From the NCBI RefSeq assembly GCF_958450345.1, contig NC_088782.1, forward strand, positions 1,993,501-2,057,500: a DNA stretch of 64,000 bases, given 5' to 3'. This stretch comes from Calliphora vicina (taxonomy: Eukaryota; Arthropoda; Insecta; Diptera; Calliphoridae). Of this stretch, positions 37,737-50,200 are shown piece by piece. The position numbers and the translations under genes are program-made. The notes beneath the pieces were generated by a model. That model was not told where the DNA came from, made no database searches, and was given only the letters and a program-made list of their open reading frames with translations. The stretch's first letter is position 1. Each line of letters begins with the position of its first letter.

Positions 37737-38698
37737 GTAACGATTTCGAGATGAAAAGGTAATTTAGGGTAGGCAAACTTGAAAAAATCTTAAAACTATT
37801 AGCGGATAAGCTGTTCGTCTTTAAATTCAACCTTTGACCTCAAATGTTTAGCACTGAACATTCTAAACGGCACACTTTAATATTCAACTGAATGGCTTCT
37901 TATAAAATATATTTTTTAAATAAATTAAATAGTTCTTTACATATTTTTTTTAAATTGCAGTATTCGCAATACCTTAACCAGAATCTTTGAAAGAAAGTAA
38001 TAAAGTTTTGTAAACAAAAGACAATTTTTTTTCAACAATTATTAAGATTACATTTTTACAATTCAATATGTTTAGTTTATGTATATGGAACAAAAATACA
38101 ATTTTATATACAATTATTTTACATATTAATAGAATACATTTTACCTATTTGATTCTAAAGAACAGAACTTACAAACTAAAAGCTTACAGCCATAATTTCT
38201 TTGAAATTTTATTTTCTATTTACATTCATACGCTATAAATTCATTTTTTCAAATGTCAACTAAAATGTGAAGAGTGTGTAACTGAAAAATAAATTGTTAT
38301 ACGTTGAAAATTTCCATATGATTTCTTTATAACTAAAAATTATTTGTGTAATCAATAATACCCCATACTTTTATCAGATATTTGAAGATAAAAATTTAAA
38401 TTTTTTAAAATTTGCATTATTTTACCTTCAAAATTAAAGAAATAAACATTCAAAACTCAATTTGAAGTTTGTCTGAAAATATTATCAATATTTTGAAATG
38501 AATTTGTGTCATTCTTAATTGGAAGGTTTCAAAAAAATGAATTCTTTGCCTAACCTGCTTTTTTATATAGGCAGACCATTTAATCCGAAGCAATTATTGT
38601 AAAAATTTAATAAAAATCCAATGCTTTAATCAGCATAATCACTGTTAGGTCTGCTTTTTCCATACAAATATATTTTTTGTTGGAAATTATCTTATAAT

Positions 38699-39043
38699 AC
38701 ACTAATACCCCGGTTTGCGTCGCTTCGTTCTGCATCGGTTTCGAAGTGGCGTCTTTAAAAATTTCTGTGATTTCGAAGTTGTGTCGATTTTGTTCCAGTT
38801 TGCGTTGCATGGCTTCGAAGTTGCGTCGTTAGTGCTTCGATTTGCATTGTTTTTGTTTCAGTTTGCGTCGAATGGCTTCGAAGTTGCGTCTTTAGTACTT
38901 CGATTTGCGTCGTTAATATGAAAAAATTATGAATCTAGGAACCAATTAAATGAAAATCAATACAAATGTATGGAAAATCGTGCTTCGTTTTGCGTCGCGT
39001 TTCTCCAGGCCCAATTAGCGACGCAAACCGGGGTATTAGTGTA
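38699..39043. mobile_element. TIR element with TTCGAAGTTGCGTC subrepeats
   Basis: ACACTAATACCCCGGTTTGC at the left is repeated inverted at the right. The interior holds imperfect repeats of about 60 bp (TTTGCGTYG-ATGGCTTCGAAG). About 345 bp, no coding capacity. Confidence 0.75.
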
Positions 39044-39849
39044 TAATAAAAAGTTTGTTTTATCATTTCTAAATTTTGAAGTTTTCTACTGAAAATGATT
39101 TGAAAACTAATATCCGAAAACCGGAGACTAATTGTCGGTTTTCCGTTTTAGGCCTAGAAAAACTGCGGTTTCGGTTAAAAACGACCATGAAACTCTACAT
39201 TTAATAGAATAGGATTCCTTATCTGTTTAAGGACATAAATCATAATCGATCACATCATTCATATGTGACAGTGTACAATATCACAGTACATATCGTTGGT
39301 TTAAGGGAAGTATCACAATTTCATATGTACTTATTAGAAGAAAGAAACAAAATTTGTATTTTAAATAAAACGAAATATGTTCATTCTACATTAAAATATC
39401 GCTGTAGGAAATTTTTAAAATTTTTTTCCAAAAACTGAAATGTTTAAATGAAACATGCCAGGCAGTAAAATAGAATCCTGTTTACAACCTTTCCACAGTA
39501 ATGTAAATATAAATTATGCCAATGACTAAATTAAATAAATGTTTAAACGATACATTTTATAAATTCTAGAGTCGTGTTTTGGTTTTTCCTGTTTCGTAAG
39601 GGTATACGTTTTTTTGTAAACTCGTTTGTACGATGAGCCATCTCAAAGCGGACAGCAGCTTAAATATTTTTAAAGCAGTGGTTTTTGAGATATATGAACA
39701 TATAAATTCCAAAGCCATATATCTCAAAAAAAAAAATAAAAAAATTAGCTTTTTGAGATATAGGCCTTTGAATTTTATATCTCAAGAATTGATCTTTGAA
39801 CTTTTGAAAGAATTGTGATTTATTTATATTGTACAATTTTAAAGGACAT

Positions 39850-40347
39850 ATCTTTATAATTCAAATAAAAATCGGTCCACAAATGGCTGAGATATAAGGA
39901 AAAAACTAGGACAACCTCAATTTTTGGCCTATTTTTGATCTATATCTGGATTAATAACTCATTAATATAGACAATATGGATACAGTAATTTGGACCTACA
40001 ATGGGTCAACCCATTTTAATTTTTAACCCGATTTTTTTTACCAAAACAATTTTTTGTCATAATTTATTTTTTTTTTTAAAATGTTGGATTTTTTTTTTAA
40101 TTTTCAAAAACAATTTTGAAAAAAAAAAATGGTTTTAAATTTTATTTACCTAAAATATTTAAAATTATAATTTGGTGAAGGGTATATAAAATTCGGCACA
40201 AAATTCGTGGTTTTATTTTCAATTTAAAATTAAAATATATGTAAATTATTCTGTTAATGGAATAATTTAAAATAAACCGATTAAATCTAAACCCTGATTA
40301 ATTATTTGCTGGATTAACCGACTAAACCAGAAATCCAATTAATCCAA
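39850..40347. repeat. Composite of two repeat fragments
   Basis: 39850-40210 matches the GTCCGTCTGTCC dispersed repeat (GGTGAAGGGTATATAAAATT). 40213-40347 is a right-end piece of the TAGGRTATTC hAT family with GATTAACCGACTAAACC. Confidence 0.55.
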
Positions 40348-41159
40348 AGTGAAGAATAAATATATTAGCATTTTATGTCATTACTTTGTAATGTAAGTTT
40401 TTGCTGGGATCTGTGGTAAATTTCGTTAAAATCGGAGATTATAAAGTGCTGTTTGCTGTCCGCTTTGGAATGGATTCACCCTATTTTCAATTTTGCTTTT
40501 TTTTCCATCGTTGTGGTGCTACACAATTTCTGGAAGAGTCGTAATTTTGTATTTATAGTGTTGTGGTGGTACACAATCTAGAAATAGTCGTAATACCTTT
40601 GTAGGATGTTATGCAGACAGCATGTTATAAAAATAACAAAAATATGGCAGAATTTTTAAAGATTCTAAATTTCACTGGCATTAAAAATATATACTTTATT
40701 TAATTAATATTTTAACTTATGTTTTTTGGAATATTTCATTAAATAAATGTATTTACAGCTGTATAAAAATATACATACATATATAATAAAAAAAAGATAA
40801 TAATATTCCAACGTTAATATTAAATATTGTCATTAATAATCTTATAAATATAAAAAACCAACAAGAATAATAAAATGAAAAATCCTAAAGCACTAGCCTT
40901 AACAAAATCTTTTATACATAGGTATGTATGAATGTATGTATGTATTCACTCGTTTTTGTATAAAATTGTCTTTCTTTTTCTTTTAATTACATTTGCTGTG
41001 TCATGGAGGGCAAATACTCGAGTGTTTTTTAGTTAAACTGCATAAATAAATATAAAATTTGTAATTTGTTTAACAAATAAGAAATGTCTTGGAAAGGAAC
41101 AACCATGTTTTCGTATTTTGAATCGTTTGTTTTGCTCTTTTAGTGTAAAATCTTAAGTA

Positions 41160-41165
41160 TTTATT
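41160..41165 (-). promoter_or_regulatory. Poly(A) signal candidate for the corazonin receptor
   Basis: Minus-strand AATAAA, 68 nt after the stop codon, followed on that strand by T-rich sequence. Further hexamers occur at lower coordinates. Confidence 0.4.
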
Positions 41166-41232
41166 TAATAGCAGTCTCTTTATGAACATTTTATAAGTAT
41201 GAAACTGTCCAGTCTCCTTCATATCTTAAGTC

Positions 41233-44200
41233 TCATACACTCGACACACTGTCTTCTATGCCGGACAAAAGAGGCTGCAGGCCCATTGCATTTACCGTGG
41301 TTTGCGTCAGTAAACAATTACGATTTTCTCCACCATTTAGGGGTGATGATGATGATGATGTACGTTTTTTCATGCTAGCCGCGCCACCACGTTGATTGTC
41401 ATAACTTAAAACTATAGAGACTCCACCACCGCCATTTCCAGATATTCCTCCACTACTTAAACATGCTCTGTCGCTGCTATCATCACTACGACCCACACTA
41501 CTGCAACTGCTGACAGAATTATCATTCTGTATTATTTCGGTTGAATGGTTATGATACTGTTGTGTTGCTGCAGCTGCAGCTGTTGCTGCTGTCTTGCGAT
41601 GATTAAAGTTGTGCTTGTGTACACTATTACTGGCCGAACCACTATTAGCAGGACAAGAGGTAACCAGTGCTCTTTGATTCGGATGGGGGCTTTTCATTGA
41701 TGCTGATTTTCTTGTTAATGATGGCGTTGCAAGTGGCACATTTATTGTTGTGGCCGATAATGATGACCCAGTTGTTTGCAGTAAACCAATATTCTCTTTG
41801 TATGCACTGCCCGTACTTATGCTGCGATAATAGCTGGACTGCCGGAAGGTTCGCACCTGACGACCATTGCCATCCACTTGTGTAACAGCTGTTAGCATTG
41901 AGGGCGTCCTTTGTGAATCACCTCTGAAAGTATATCTAGTAGTTTAAATACGGCCACACAAAAAGAAGATGTACAGAATAAAATTGTAAAAGAATTGAAA
42001 GAAAGAAAAAAGAGAAGACAATACAATATATATATAAAATGATGAATGACTTAATTTATTATCCATCTACAGAAACATACATATAGTATTTTGTTTCTCA
42101 TTATACAAACAAATATACATATATAGCTTTCAATCATCATCACTCGTCTGTTAAAACTATTTGCGTACTAAAGAATAATACGAATTTTGTGTAGCGCTAA
42201 CACATATTAGGGTGGCCCCAACAAAAAAGTTGTACAGGTTCCCAACAAAACTGAAAGTTTCAATTACGGGTTACTCAAAATATTTGTCATTGCGTCAGTA
42301 TTTGGGGAGCTGGTATTATTTGAAAGAAGTTTGAAACGCGTTTACAATACCATATCTAAAATTATTGTATAAGTCCAAAAAGTATTCGAACTTTTGTTAT
42401 TTTTTGCAAAAATTTTATGTTTTTTGAATTTTCACATAGAATTATTTAAAGCAATTAGTTTAAATTATTGCAATACGTGATAAACTTGATATAAATTCAC
42501 AATTTCAAAAATTTAACAGCAGGATTGATTACCATATGAATTGAAGCCGAGAGACGATTTTGCATGTCCGAAATGAAGCTTGAACGCTATAAAAGAAAAT
42601 AATTTTTCCACTGAATCATTAAGGACTGAGATCGAACAAATCTTAACATACACATAGGAATGATAATAAAAATGAAACCACTAAACTTATATTTTTTATT
42701 TTTTTTATTTGATTGAAATTATTATTACAATTTACAAAAAATATTATTTTTATAGTTATAATCAATAGTGATGAATTTATAAACCTTTTCCGAAAACCCT
42801 TCCATTTAGGTTTTTATAGAGCATTCAGTTACTTTGTTCGAACAGGTAGTCCATCTACGTATAAAATCTAGCACACTTTTGGAAACCGTTTGTGTGCTCT
42901 TCAATTCCCTTTTAAAAAGAGCACAATATTTTCCCACTAGCCTTAGCTCCAGGCTGTTTGGAGGATTTGCCTCTCTTGGTACAAATACCACATTATTGAT
43001 CTTGTAGCACTCACAGGCCACAAATAAGTGGACACATTAAGAATGGAAGCATCCTCTTTTGTAAACATTCCTTGATGTAAATTTCGGTATTTATAACAAA
43101 TGTTTTGCTTCTTTTGCCGCAACTGCATATTGCTTGCCATACCATGCACTTTTTGGGAAAATTTCCTGCTTTTGGGTCCTAAACATTTCTACAACATTGT
43201 CTCGAGCATCAGCAACATAAAAATATTGACCCGAAAGTTGCGAAAAATTTACCTTACATACGTTTCGTCATCCATTTTGTATAAAATTTGACTTCAATTT
43301 CCGTGCTCTGTCTTTGGCCTCTAAATTTTTATCAGAGTTCCTGTCAGGAACTTTTTCAGTCTTGTATGTTTTTAAACCTGTATTGGCTTTAAGTTTTCGT
43401 ACCAAATAGTCCAACTGCTTTCCTACCGAATCTGTTAGGAGCTTTTTTGAAAATGCTTTCGGTTTTCTATCAACGGACAAGTTCTCCCGCTACTGTTTAA
43501 TAACATTGGACTCAGTTTGACGGCAGACCTTTGATTGTTTGGCCAACTTTCTAATCTTCTTCTATATATATAAAAATGAAATGGTCCATGTAGTATGTAA
43601 TGGCATCACATGAGAACGGATGGAGCGATTTGGCTGATTTTTTTTTATTCGATTCGAAATTTTCAGGAGATGGTTTGTAAAGAAAAAAATTAAAAAATTC
43701 CGGGTAAAACTCGGAAATTTTTATTTTTTGAGTCCAGTCAACTGTAATAAAAAAGCTCCCTAAAGTATGCAGTACAAATTTAGATATTTTATTTGGAAAT
43801 AAATAAGAACAGGCAGGTATAGGTGGGTTGGAGAAACTTGAAGAACTAACATTAGTAAATGCTACCGGGAGAAGCCGAGGCAGTCAACTAGTATTTAATA
43901 ATTTTAGTACGCACTTTTTTCAAGGGTGTGAAGTTAAATTCGTAAGTTAAATACGTCCCACATATATGTTAACTACTTAACATAGCACTGTTAAATAAAG
44001 TAAATTTCAAAAACATAGTTTTTTTTGACAAAAACATAATAAAATTAATTATTTTTATTCACCAATTAAAGAAAATACCTTAAATTTAAACTTTTAGTTA
44101 AAAAATAAAAAAAACGTCTTCATATTAAGATTAAAATTACAGTTTGAATATGTAGTATTCAAGTTCATTGGCGGGCCACTTAGGACAGACCTGAATGAGG

Positions 44201-47200
44201 TTTGGATATGGTAGGTGAAAGCTGGGAGTGAGTAGATATCAAAACTATATAGGGTATACCCAGTTGTTTCTCAGGGAAGGCGCTACAAGGGGCGGAATTT
44301 GTTCGATTACTTTGTTTACATTAATGTTCAAAGCGTTATAGGGGCCATTTAGGACAGACCTGAATGGGGTTTTGAGATACCGGGTGAAAGCTGGGAGAGA
44401 GTAGATGTCAAAATTATATAGGGCATATCCAGTTCTTTCTCAGGAAGGGCGCTACGAGGGGTGCATTTTGTTCCAAAATTGTTGTAATGTTAAAAGTGTT
44501 ATAGGGGCCATTTAGGACAGACCTGAATGGGGTTTGGATATGGTGGGTGAAAGCTGGGAGGGAGTAGATGTCAAAACTATATAGGGTATACCCAGTTGTT
44601 TCTCAGGGAGGGCGCTACGAGGGGTGGATTTTGTTGAATTACTTTTTTAACATTTATGTTCAAAGTGTTATAGGGGCCATTTAGGACAGACCTGAATGGG
44701 GTTTGGATATGGTGGGTGAAAGCTGGGAGGGAGTAGATATCAAAACTATATAGGGTATACCCAGTTGTTTCTCAGGGAGGGCGCTACGGGGGGTGGATTT
44801 TGTTCCAAAATTGTTGTAATGTTAAAAGTGTTATAGGGGCCATTTAGGACAGACCTGAATGGGGTTTGGATATGGTGGGTGAAAGCTGGGAGGGAGTAGA
44901 TGTCAAAACTATATAGGGTATACCCAGTTGTTTCTCAGGGAGGGCGCTACGAGGGGTGGATTTTGTTGAATTACTTTTTTAACATTTATGTTCAAAGTGT
45001 TATAGGGGCCATTTAGGACAGACCTGAATGGGGTTTGGATATGGTGGGTGAAAGCTGGGAGGGAGTAGATATCAAAACTATATAGGGTATACCCAGTTGT
45101 TTCTCAGGGAGGGCGCTACGATGGGTGGACTTTGTTCAATTACTTTTTTAACATTTATGTTCAAAGTGGGGTAGGGGCCATTTAGGATAGACCTGAATGG
45201 GGTTTGGACATGGTGGGTGAAAGCTGGGAGGGAGTAGATACCAAAACTATATAGGGTATACCCAGTTGTTTCTCAGGGAGGGCGCTACGGGGGGTGGATT
45301 TTGTTCCAAAATTGTTGTAATGTTAAAAGTGTTATAGGGGCCATTTAGGACAGACCTGAATGGGGTTTGGATATGGTGGGTGAAAGCTGGGAGGGAGTAG
45401 AAACAACTGGGTATACCCTATATAGTTTTGATATCTACTCCCTCCCAGCTTTCACCTACCATATCCAAACCTCATTCAGGTCTGTCCTAAGTGGCCCGCC
45501 AATGAACTTGAATACTACATATTCAAACTGTAATTTTAATCTTAATATGAAGACGTTTTTTTTATTTTTTAACTAAAAGTTTAAATTTAAGGTATTTTCT
45601 TTAATTGGTGAATAAAAATAATTAATTTTATTATGTTTTTTTAAAAAAAAACTATGTTTTTCAAATTTACTTTATTTAACAGTGCTATGTTAAGTAGTTA
45701 ACATATATGTGGGACGTATTTAACTTACGAATTTAACTTCACACCCTTACTTTTTTCTCGTCACTCATTTTAATCAGATTAACAACAAATTAATACAATT
45801 GACATTAAACATAATAACTGACATATTTTTCGAAGGTAACTTGATCAAACAAAGTTTTAATGAAAATCGTGTGTTAAGGTTTTTTCGATCTCAGTCCTTA
45901 CTTGCGATGAAAAATGGATTTATCCATTTCGATCGATGCAGAACGCTCTCTCTGAGATACGCTTCACTTTGGAACAGTTTATCAAATATTGGCTTGATTC
46001 GTTCTTGGCCTCAAAAGATGAGCAGTTCTTTTGGCTCAGAATCCATATGTTGCCAGAGAGAAGGGAAAATGTCATACCTAACAATGCTTAATACTTTGAA
46101 TAAATTTATATTCTACAAATGTTTCAAAATAAAAGCTAAAAATTTTAAAAAATCTCGCATTTTTAAGTCATCCACACAATAAATACACACAATACCAAAT
46201 ACTGACTCCAGGGCAAACATTTTGAGAAATGGACTCCTTACTAAACTTTCATTTTAGTTGGGAACATTTAGTTGGGAACTTTCACTTTAGTTGGGAACAC
46301 CTTATTTTACATCTATGCAAATGTAAATGAATTAAGTAACTAAATGATTTTAAATAACTAAATTAAGGACTCAGCTAGTGTTCCTCCTATTATGTTCTTT
46401 ATTATAAGTCTTCCAGGAATAATTTAATTGCGAATATTTTTTGCAAATTTCTTAGTTTAATTTAAACAAATTGATTTACTTTGAACTGAAATATATTGCA
46501 AAAAAAAAAAAAAAAAAACACAAATTATCATGTTTATATTTTAACTTCTATTGTTTAGGTAAGATTTAATTTTCATATGCTAAATTCCCAATTTAATTAT
46601 TGACAAGTTCACTGAAATTTATTGTTGTCGGATAAGCTAGTTCCTATGTGCATTTAGGCCAGATTATCAGGAAACCTTTACCCAAAAGGATTTAGAAACG
46701 CTAAAGATATTATACAAACTATAGAGTTTTCTTACATTCCATTTTTATGTTTTTTTTTTTAATTATTAAAGATTTGTTTTAAAAACATAATTAAATTATT
46801 TGTAGGAGTTATGAATACAAATGCCATTCATCAATTGGAGTGGCAGAGAAACCATTCAATTAATATTCAAACATGTATCAATAGCAAATCCCACATTTTT
46901 CTTTTTCTTACATTCATTTGTAACTAATTTAGTTTTTGTTTTTATAGATTTTTCTAATTATTTCCTGTTCTATTTTTGAAATAATCCTGCTCTTTCTTAG
47001 TAACTTTCGACTGATGGAAAAAGATAAAATCAAATCAAACTAATTTAAATTCAAGTTATACGAGTACAAACCTATTTAAACTGTATGTTCCATTATTGTT
47101 GTAGCTCTTTTTGCTCGTCTTCCTCTTCATGGGACACAGATGAAAAGCACCATAAATAAGCGGATTTACTAAGCTATTGGACATGCCGAAAAAGAATATG

Positions 47201-50200
47201 GCTGATTGCAGATCTTCACCAAACTGTAACAGGAAGTTAAAGATAGAAAAAGAAACAGAGAAAGAAAAATTAATGTATTCAATAAAAATATGTTTAAATC
47301 TTATGAAATGTATGTCCTGAATTGAAAAACTACCTAACAGGACTCAATTAATATTTAGTTCTGTCATGTAGTTTCACACAATCAATTTTGAACTAATTGT
47401 TTGTATTATTCTTATGCACTACAGATGAGGATGGACAAAATATTACTAATAGCTTAAATATTATTAACTCTTATCTCAAGACATACATAAATACAAATAT
47501 TCATAAATAATACTATGCTACACCAAAAATATGCAGGGCTTTTCATATAGCAATTCTGTTTAATTGGTGTTCAGTTAGTTCGGAAATGCTATTCTTAAAG
47601 TTACAACTTTGAAAAAAAATTAGTTTTGAAATTGATTTTAACATTGGTTCTTTTACTTAAAAGATGCATTTACTTTTCAAAATTATTTTTTGTTTTTATT
47701 TTCTTATATTTAATTGTGTATATGTATCTAGTTTTAATAGTTTAATACTCCAACTGTTTATCTTTAGTAATTTATTTTTAATTTTCGTTCTCATGTAATC
47801 ATCTCTTAATTATGGAGTAGGTTTATATAATAATACATTTCAAATTTATCGTCACATTTGGGTCTAAATATAATATAATCCCTATTACTCTTGATTTATA
47901 ATGGTCAACTTACACTTGGGCAAAAAAGATAGTTGGTAGTATCGAAAGGAAAAACGTTGTAATTTAACAAACATAATTTTACTGCAACAATACGATATGG
48001 CGCATGAATACGAAATTTTATTAATCTTTACTCCCACAAAGTATTTTCATTAATTTCTGTATATGATCGCTTTTATTAGACCACTAGAAATACTTGTTAA
48101 TCGACCATTTACTTGTCAAACCATTTTTAAATATCTTTATTAGTTTAGAAATTAATAAACAGATTTATTTGTAATTAGTGTTTATAAACCGGTTAACCGA
48201 AAACCGGGTTTTCTTCGAAATTTCGGTTTTTTGAACCGGTTAATTTAAAATGTTGATTTTCGTTTAACCGGTTTATATCGCTTGGTTAACTGGTTTTTAA
48301 ATTTACCCTCGATGATCGAAATGCATTCTGATTTTTAGTTTTTGTTCTGTCAGCAGTTTTGTCAATGATGTCATAATTTTAGCACTTGAAATTTTGTGTG
48401 TGATTTTTAATCAAAGTTTTACTTACTTTTAGTTCGAAACATTTTTGTTTTAAAAAATGTAAGATATTCTTCTTTCAGTCTATGCATTTGTAAATGTTAA
48501 ATAATTAACAAAAAGTGTGTTGAGAACGCAATAACTAAGTTGCGGCTAAATTTTCATAGATTTTACTTTTTTGTTATATTGAAAACTCATCTGTTTCAAA
48601 AATGAAGGGTAGTTTTGTGTGAGGTTAGGATTATAAAAAATGTACAGAAGTTTGAGCTTGATCGGTTAAAAATTGGCGTGCCGTACTAGGGTTAAAAAAT
48701 TTTATTTTTTCAGTTTTTATAAAAATGTTGCTATTAAATAATAAAAGAAATAAAAATAGAAATATGTACGTAATTGTCGTTGTAATGAGATTAGGGTTTT
48801 TATCCCGGAAATGCCCGGTACTAATTTCCCGGGAATTTTGCCAATTTTTCACTGCCCGATTCCCGGGATTTTTAGTCGGGAATACCGGGAATTAAAAACT
48901 GACAAAAATACATAGAAAACAAGTTAGAACTCTATTTTTTTTCACCAAAAAACACTGAAATTTTTTTTAAATTTTTTTGCTTATATCTCGGTAATAATTG
49001 ACCGCTTATTATTTATTTGGGGTTTTTCGTGTGAAAATTTAAAAAGTGAATTCATTATTTATAGAATTTATTTATTATTGAATCAATCTAATTTCTTTAA
49101 ATTTCTTCTTCAAATCCATAACAAAATAGCTTCAAAAATATATTAAATGATTAAATTGTTCTTCAATTCAAATCTAGTACAGAAAGGCTTAAGACTCACC
49201 TTCGTGAGAAGGGTATAATCTATAAGTTTGTCATTCCGTTTGTAATTTCTACATTTTTCATTTCCGACCCTATAAAGTATATATATTCTGGATCCTTATA
49301 GATAGCGGAGTCGATTAAGCCATGTCCGTCTGTCTGTCTGTTGAAATCAATTTTCTGAAGACCCCATATATCCTCGGGATCCAAATCTTCAATAATTCTG
49401 TCAGCAAAATCGGTCCACAAATGGCTGAGATATGAGGAAAAATCCAGGACAACCTCGATTTTTGACCTATTTTTTACCTATATCTGGATTACTAAGACAT
49501 TAACATACACAATATGGATATCTATTGATAGATATTTCGAAGACATTTGCAACGACGTATATAAGACCATAGTAAGTTGGACCTACAATGGGTCAAAATC
49601 GGAAAAAAAAATTTTTAACCCGAAAAAACAAAAAAAAAATTAAAATTTAAAAAAAAAAATAAAATTTAAATAAAAAAAATTTAAAATAACAATTAGAATT
49701 TTTTTTTCCAAAAAATGAAAAAAAAACAACTGGAAAAAAAATAAATTTTGTTTACCTAAAAATATTTAACATTTTTATTTTGAAGTATAATTTGGTGAAG
49801 GGTATATAAGATTCGGCACAGCCCAATATAGCACTCTTACTTGTTTCAATTAATTTTGTAAATGATTTGATTTAACAAAAATTTAATCATTAAAAGTTCA
49901 AATAAATTCTGTTATTAATTAACTTTAAAATTAATTCAGTTTAAACAAAGGCTTTGGAATGTATCTAAAAAATTAAATATTAGGAATGGATTTATGGAAT
50001 GAAAGACTGACATTCTTTAATTACGGATTAAGATTTTAGTGAATTAAACACAAATTGTATTAATTAATTCGAAGCTCTGATATTTAATAATTATAAAACT
50101 AAGTTTTTATATGAAATTTGGCTATAATATTCCTAATTTACTGTATCATTATATATTTCGGGAATAGTCGGGTACCCGGGAATGAAGAAAAAAATATCCC

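Larger units (their letters stand above)
42622..45898 (-). mobile_element. Tc1-like transposon with TA duplication, third shell
   Basis: Ends AGGACTGAGATCGAACAAAT and, inverted, AGGACTGAGATCGAAAAAAC, between TA dinucleotides. Minus-strand transposase fragments include EANPPNSLELRLVGKY, the conserved ...PPN-PELRPIE.. region of IS630/Tc1/mariner transposases. Stops and frameshifts show it is dead. A sister copy is at 51912-54328. Confidence 0.8.
42520..46195 (+). pseudogene. Mariner relic, second shell of the nest
   Basis: 42520-42621 (CGATTTTGCATGTCCGAAAT) and 45899-46195 (TTGGCTTGATTCGTTCTTGG) are adjacent segments of the mariner transposase seen intact in order at 55860-56300. They are separated by the Tc1-like element inserted at TA. 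Confidence 0.75.
42207..46305. mobile_element. Outermost TIR element of a nested transposon stack
   Basis: Left end TTAGGGTGGCCCCAAC, followed by GAAAGTTTC and GCGTCAGTATTTGG. The inverted right end reads TAAGGTGTTCCCAAC, then GAAAGTTTA and GAGTCAGTATTTGG. Matching subterminal order on both sides argues for one element split by later insertions. No clear target duplication. Confidence 0.55.

Noticed and set aside
45367..45576. Open frame of 69 codons on the + strand
   Set aside because: It lies across the junction between the tandem array and the inverted arm of the foldback element and reflects repeat sequence only.
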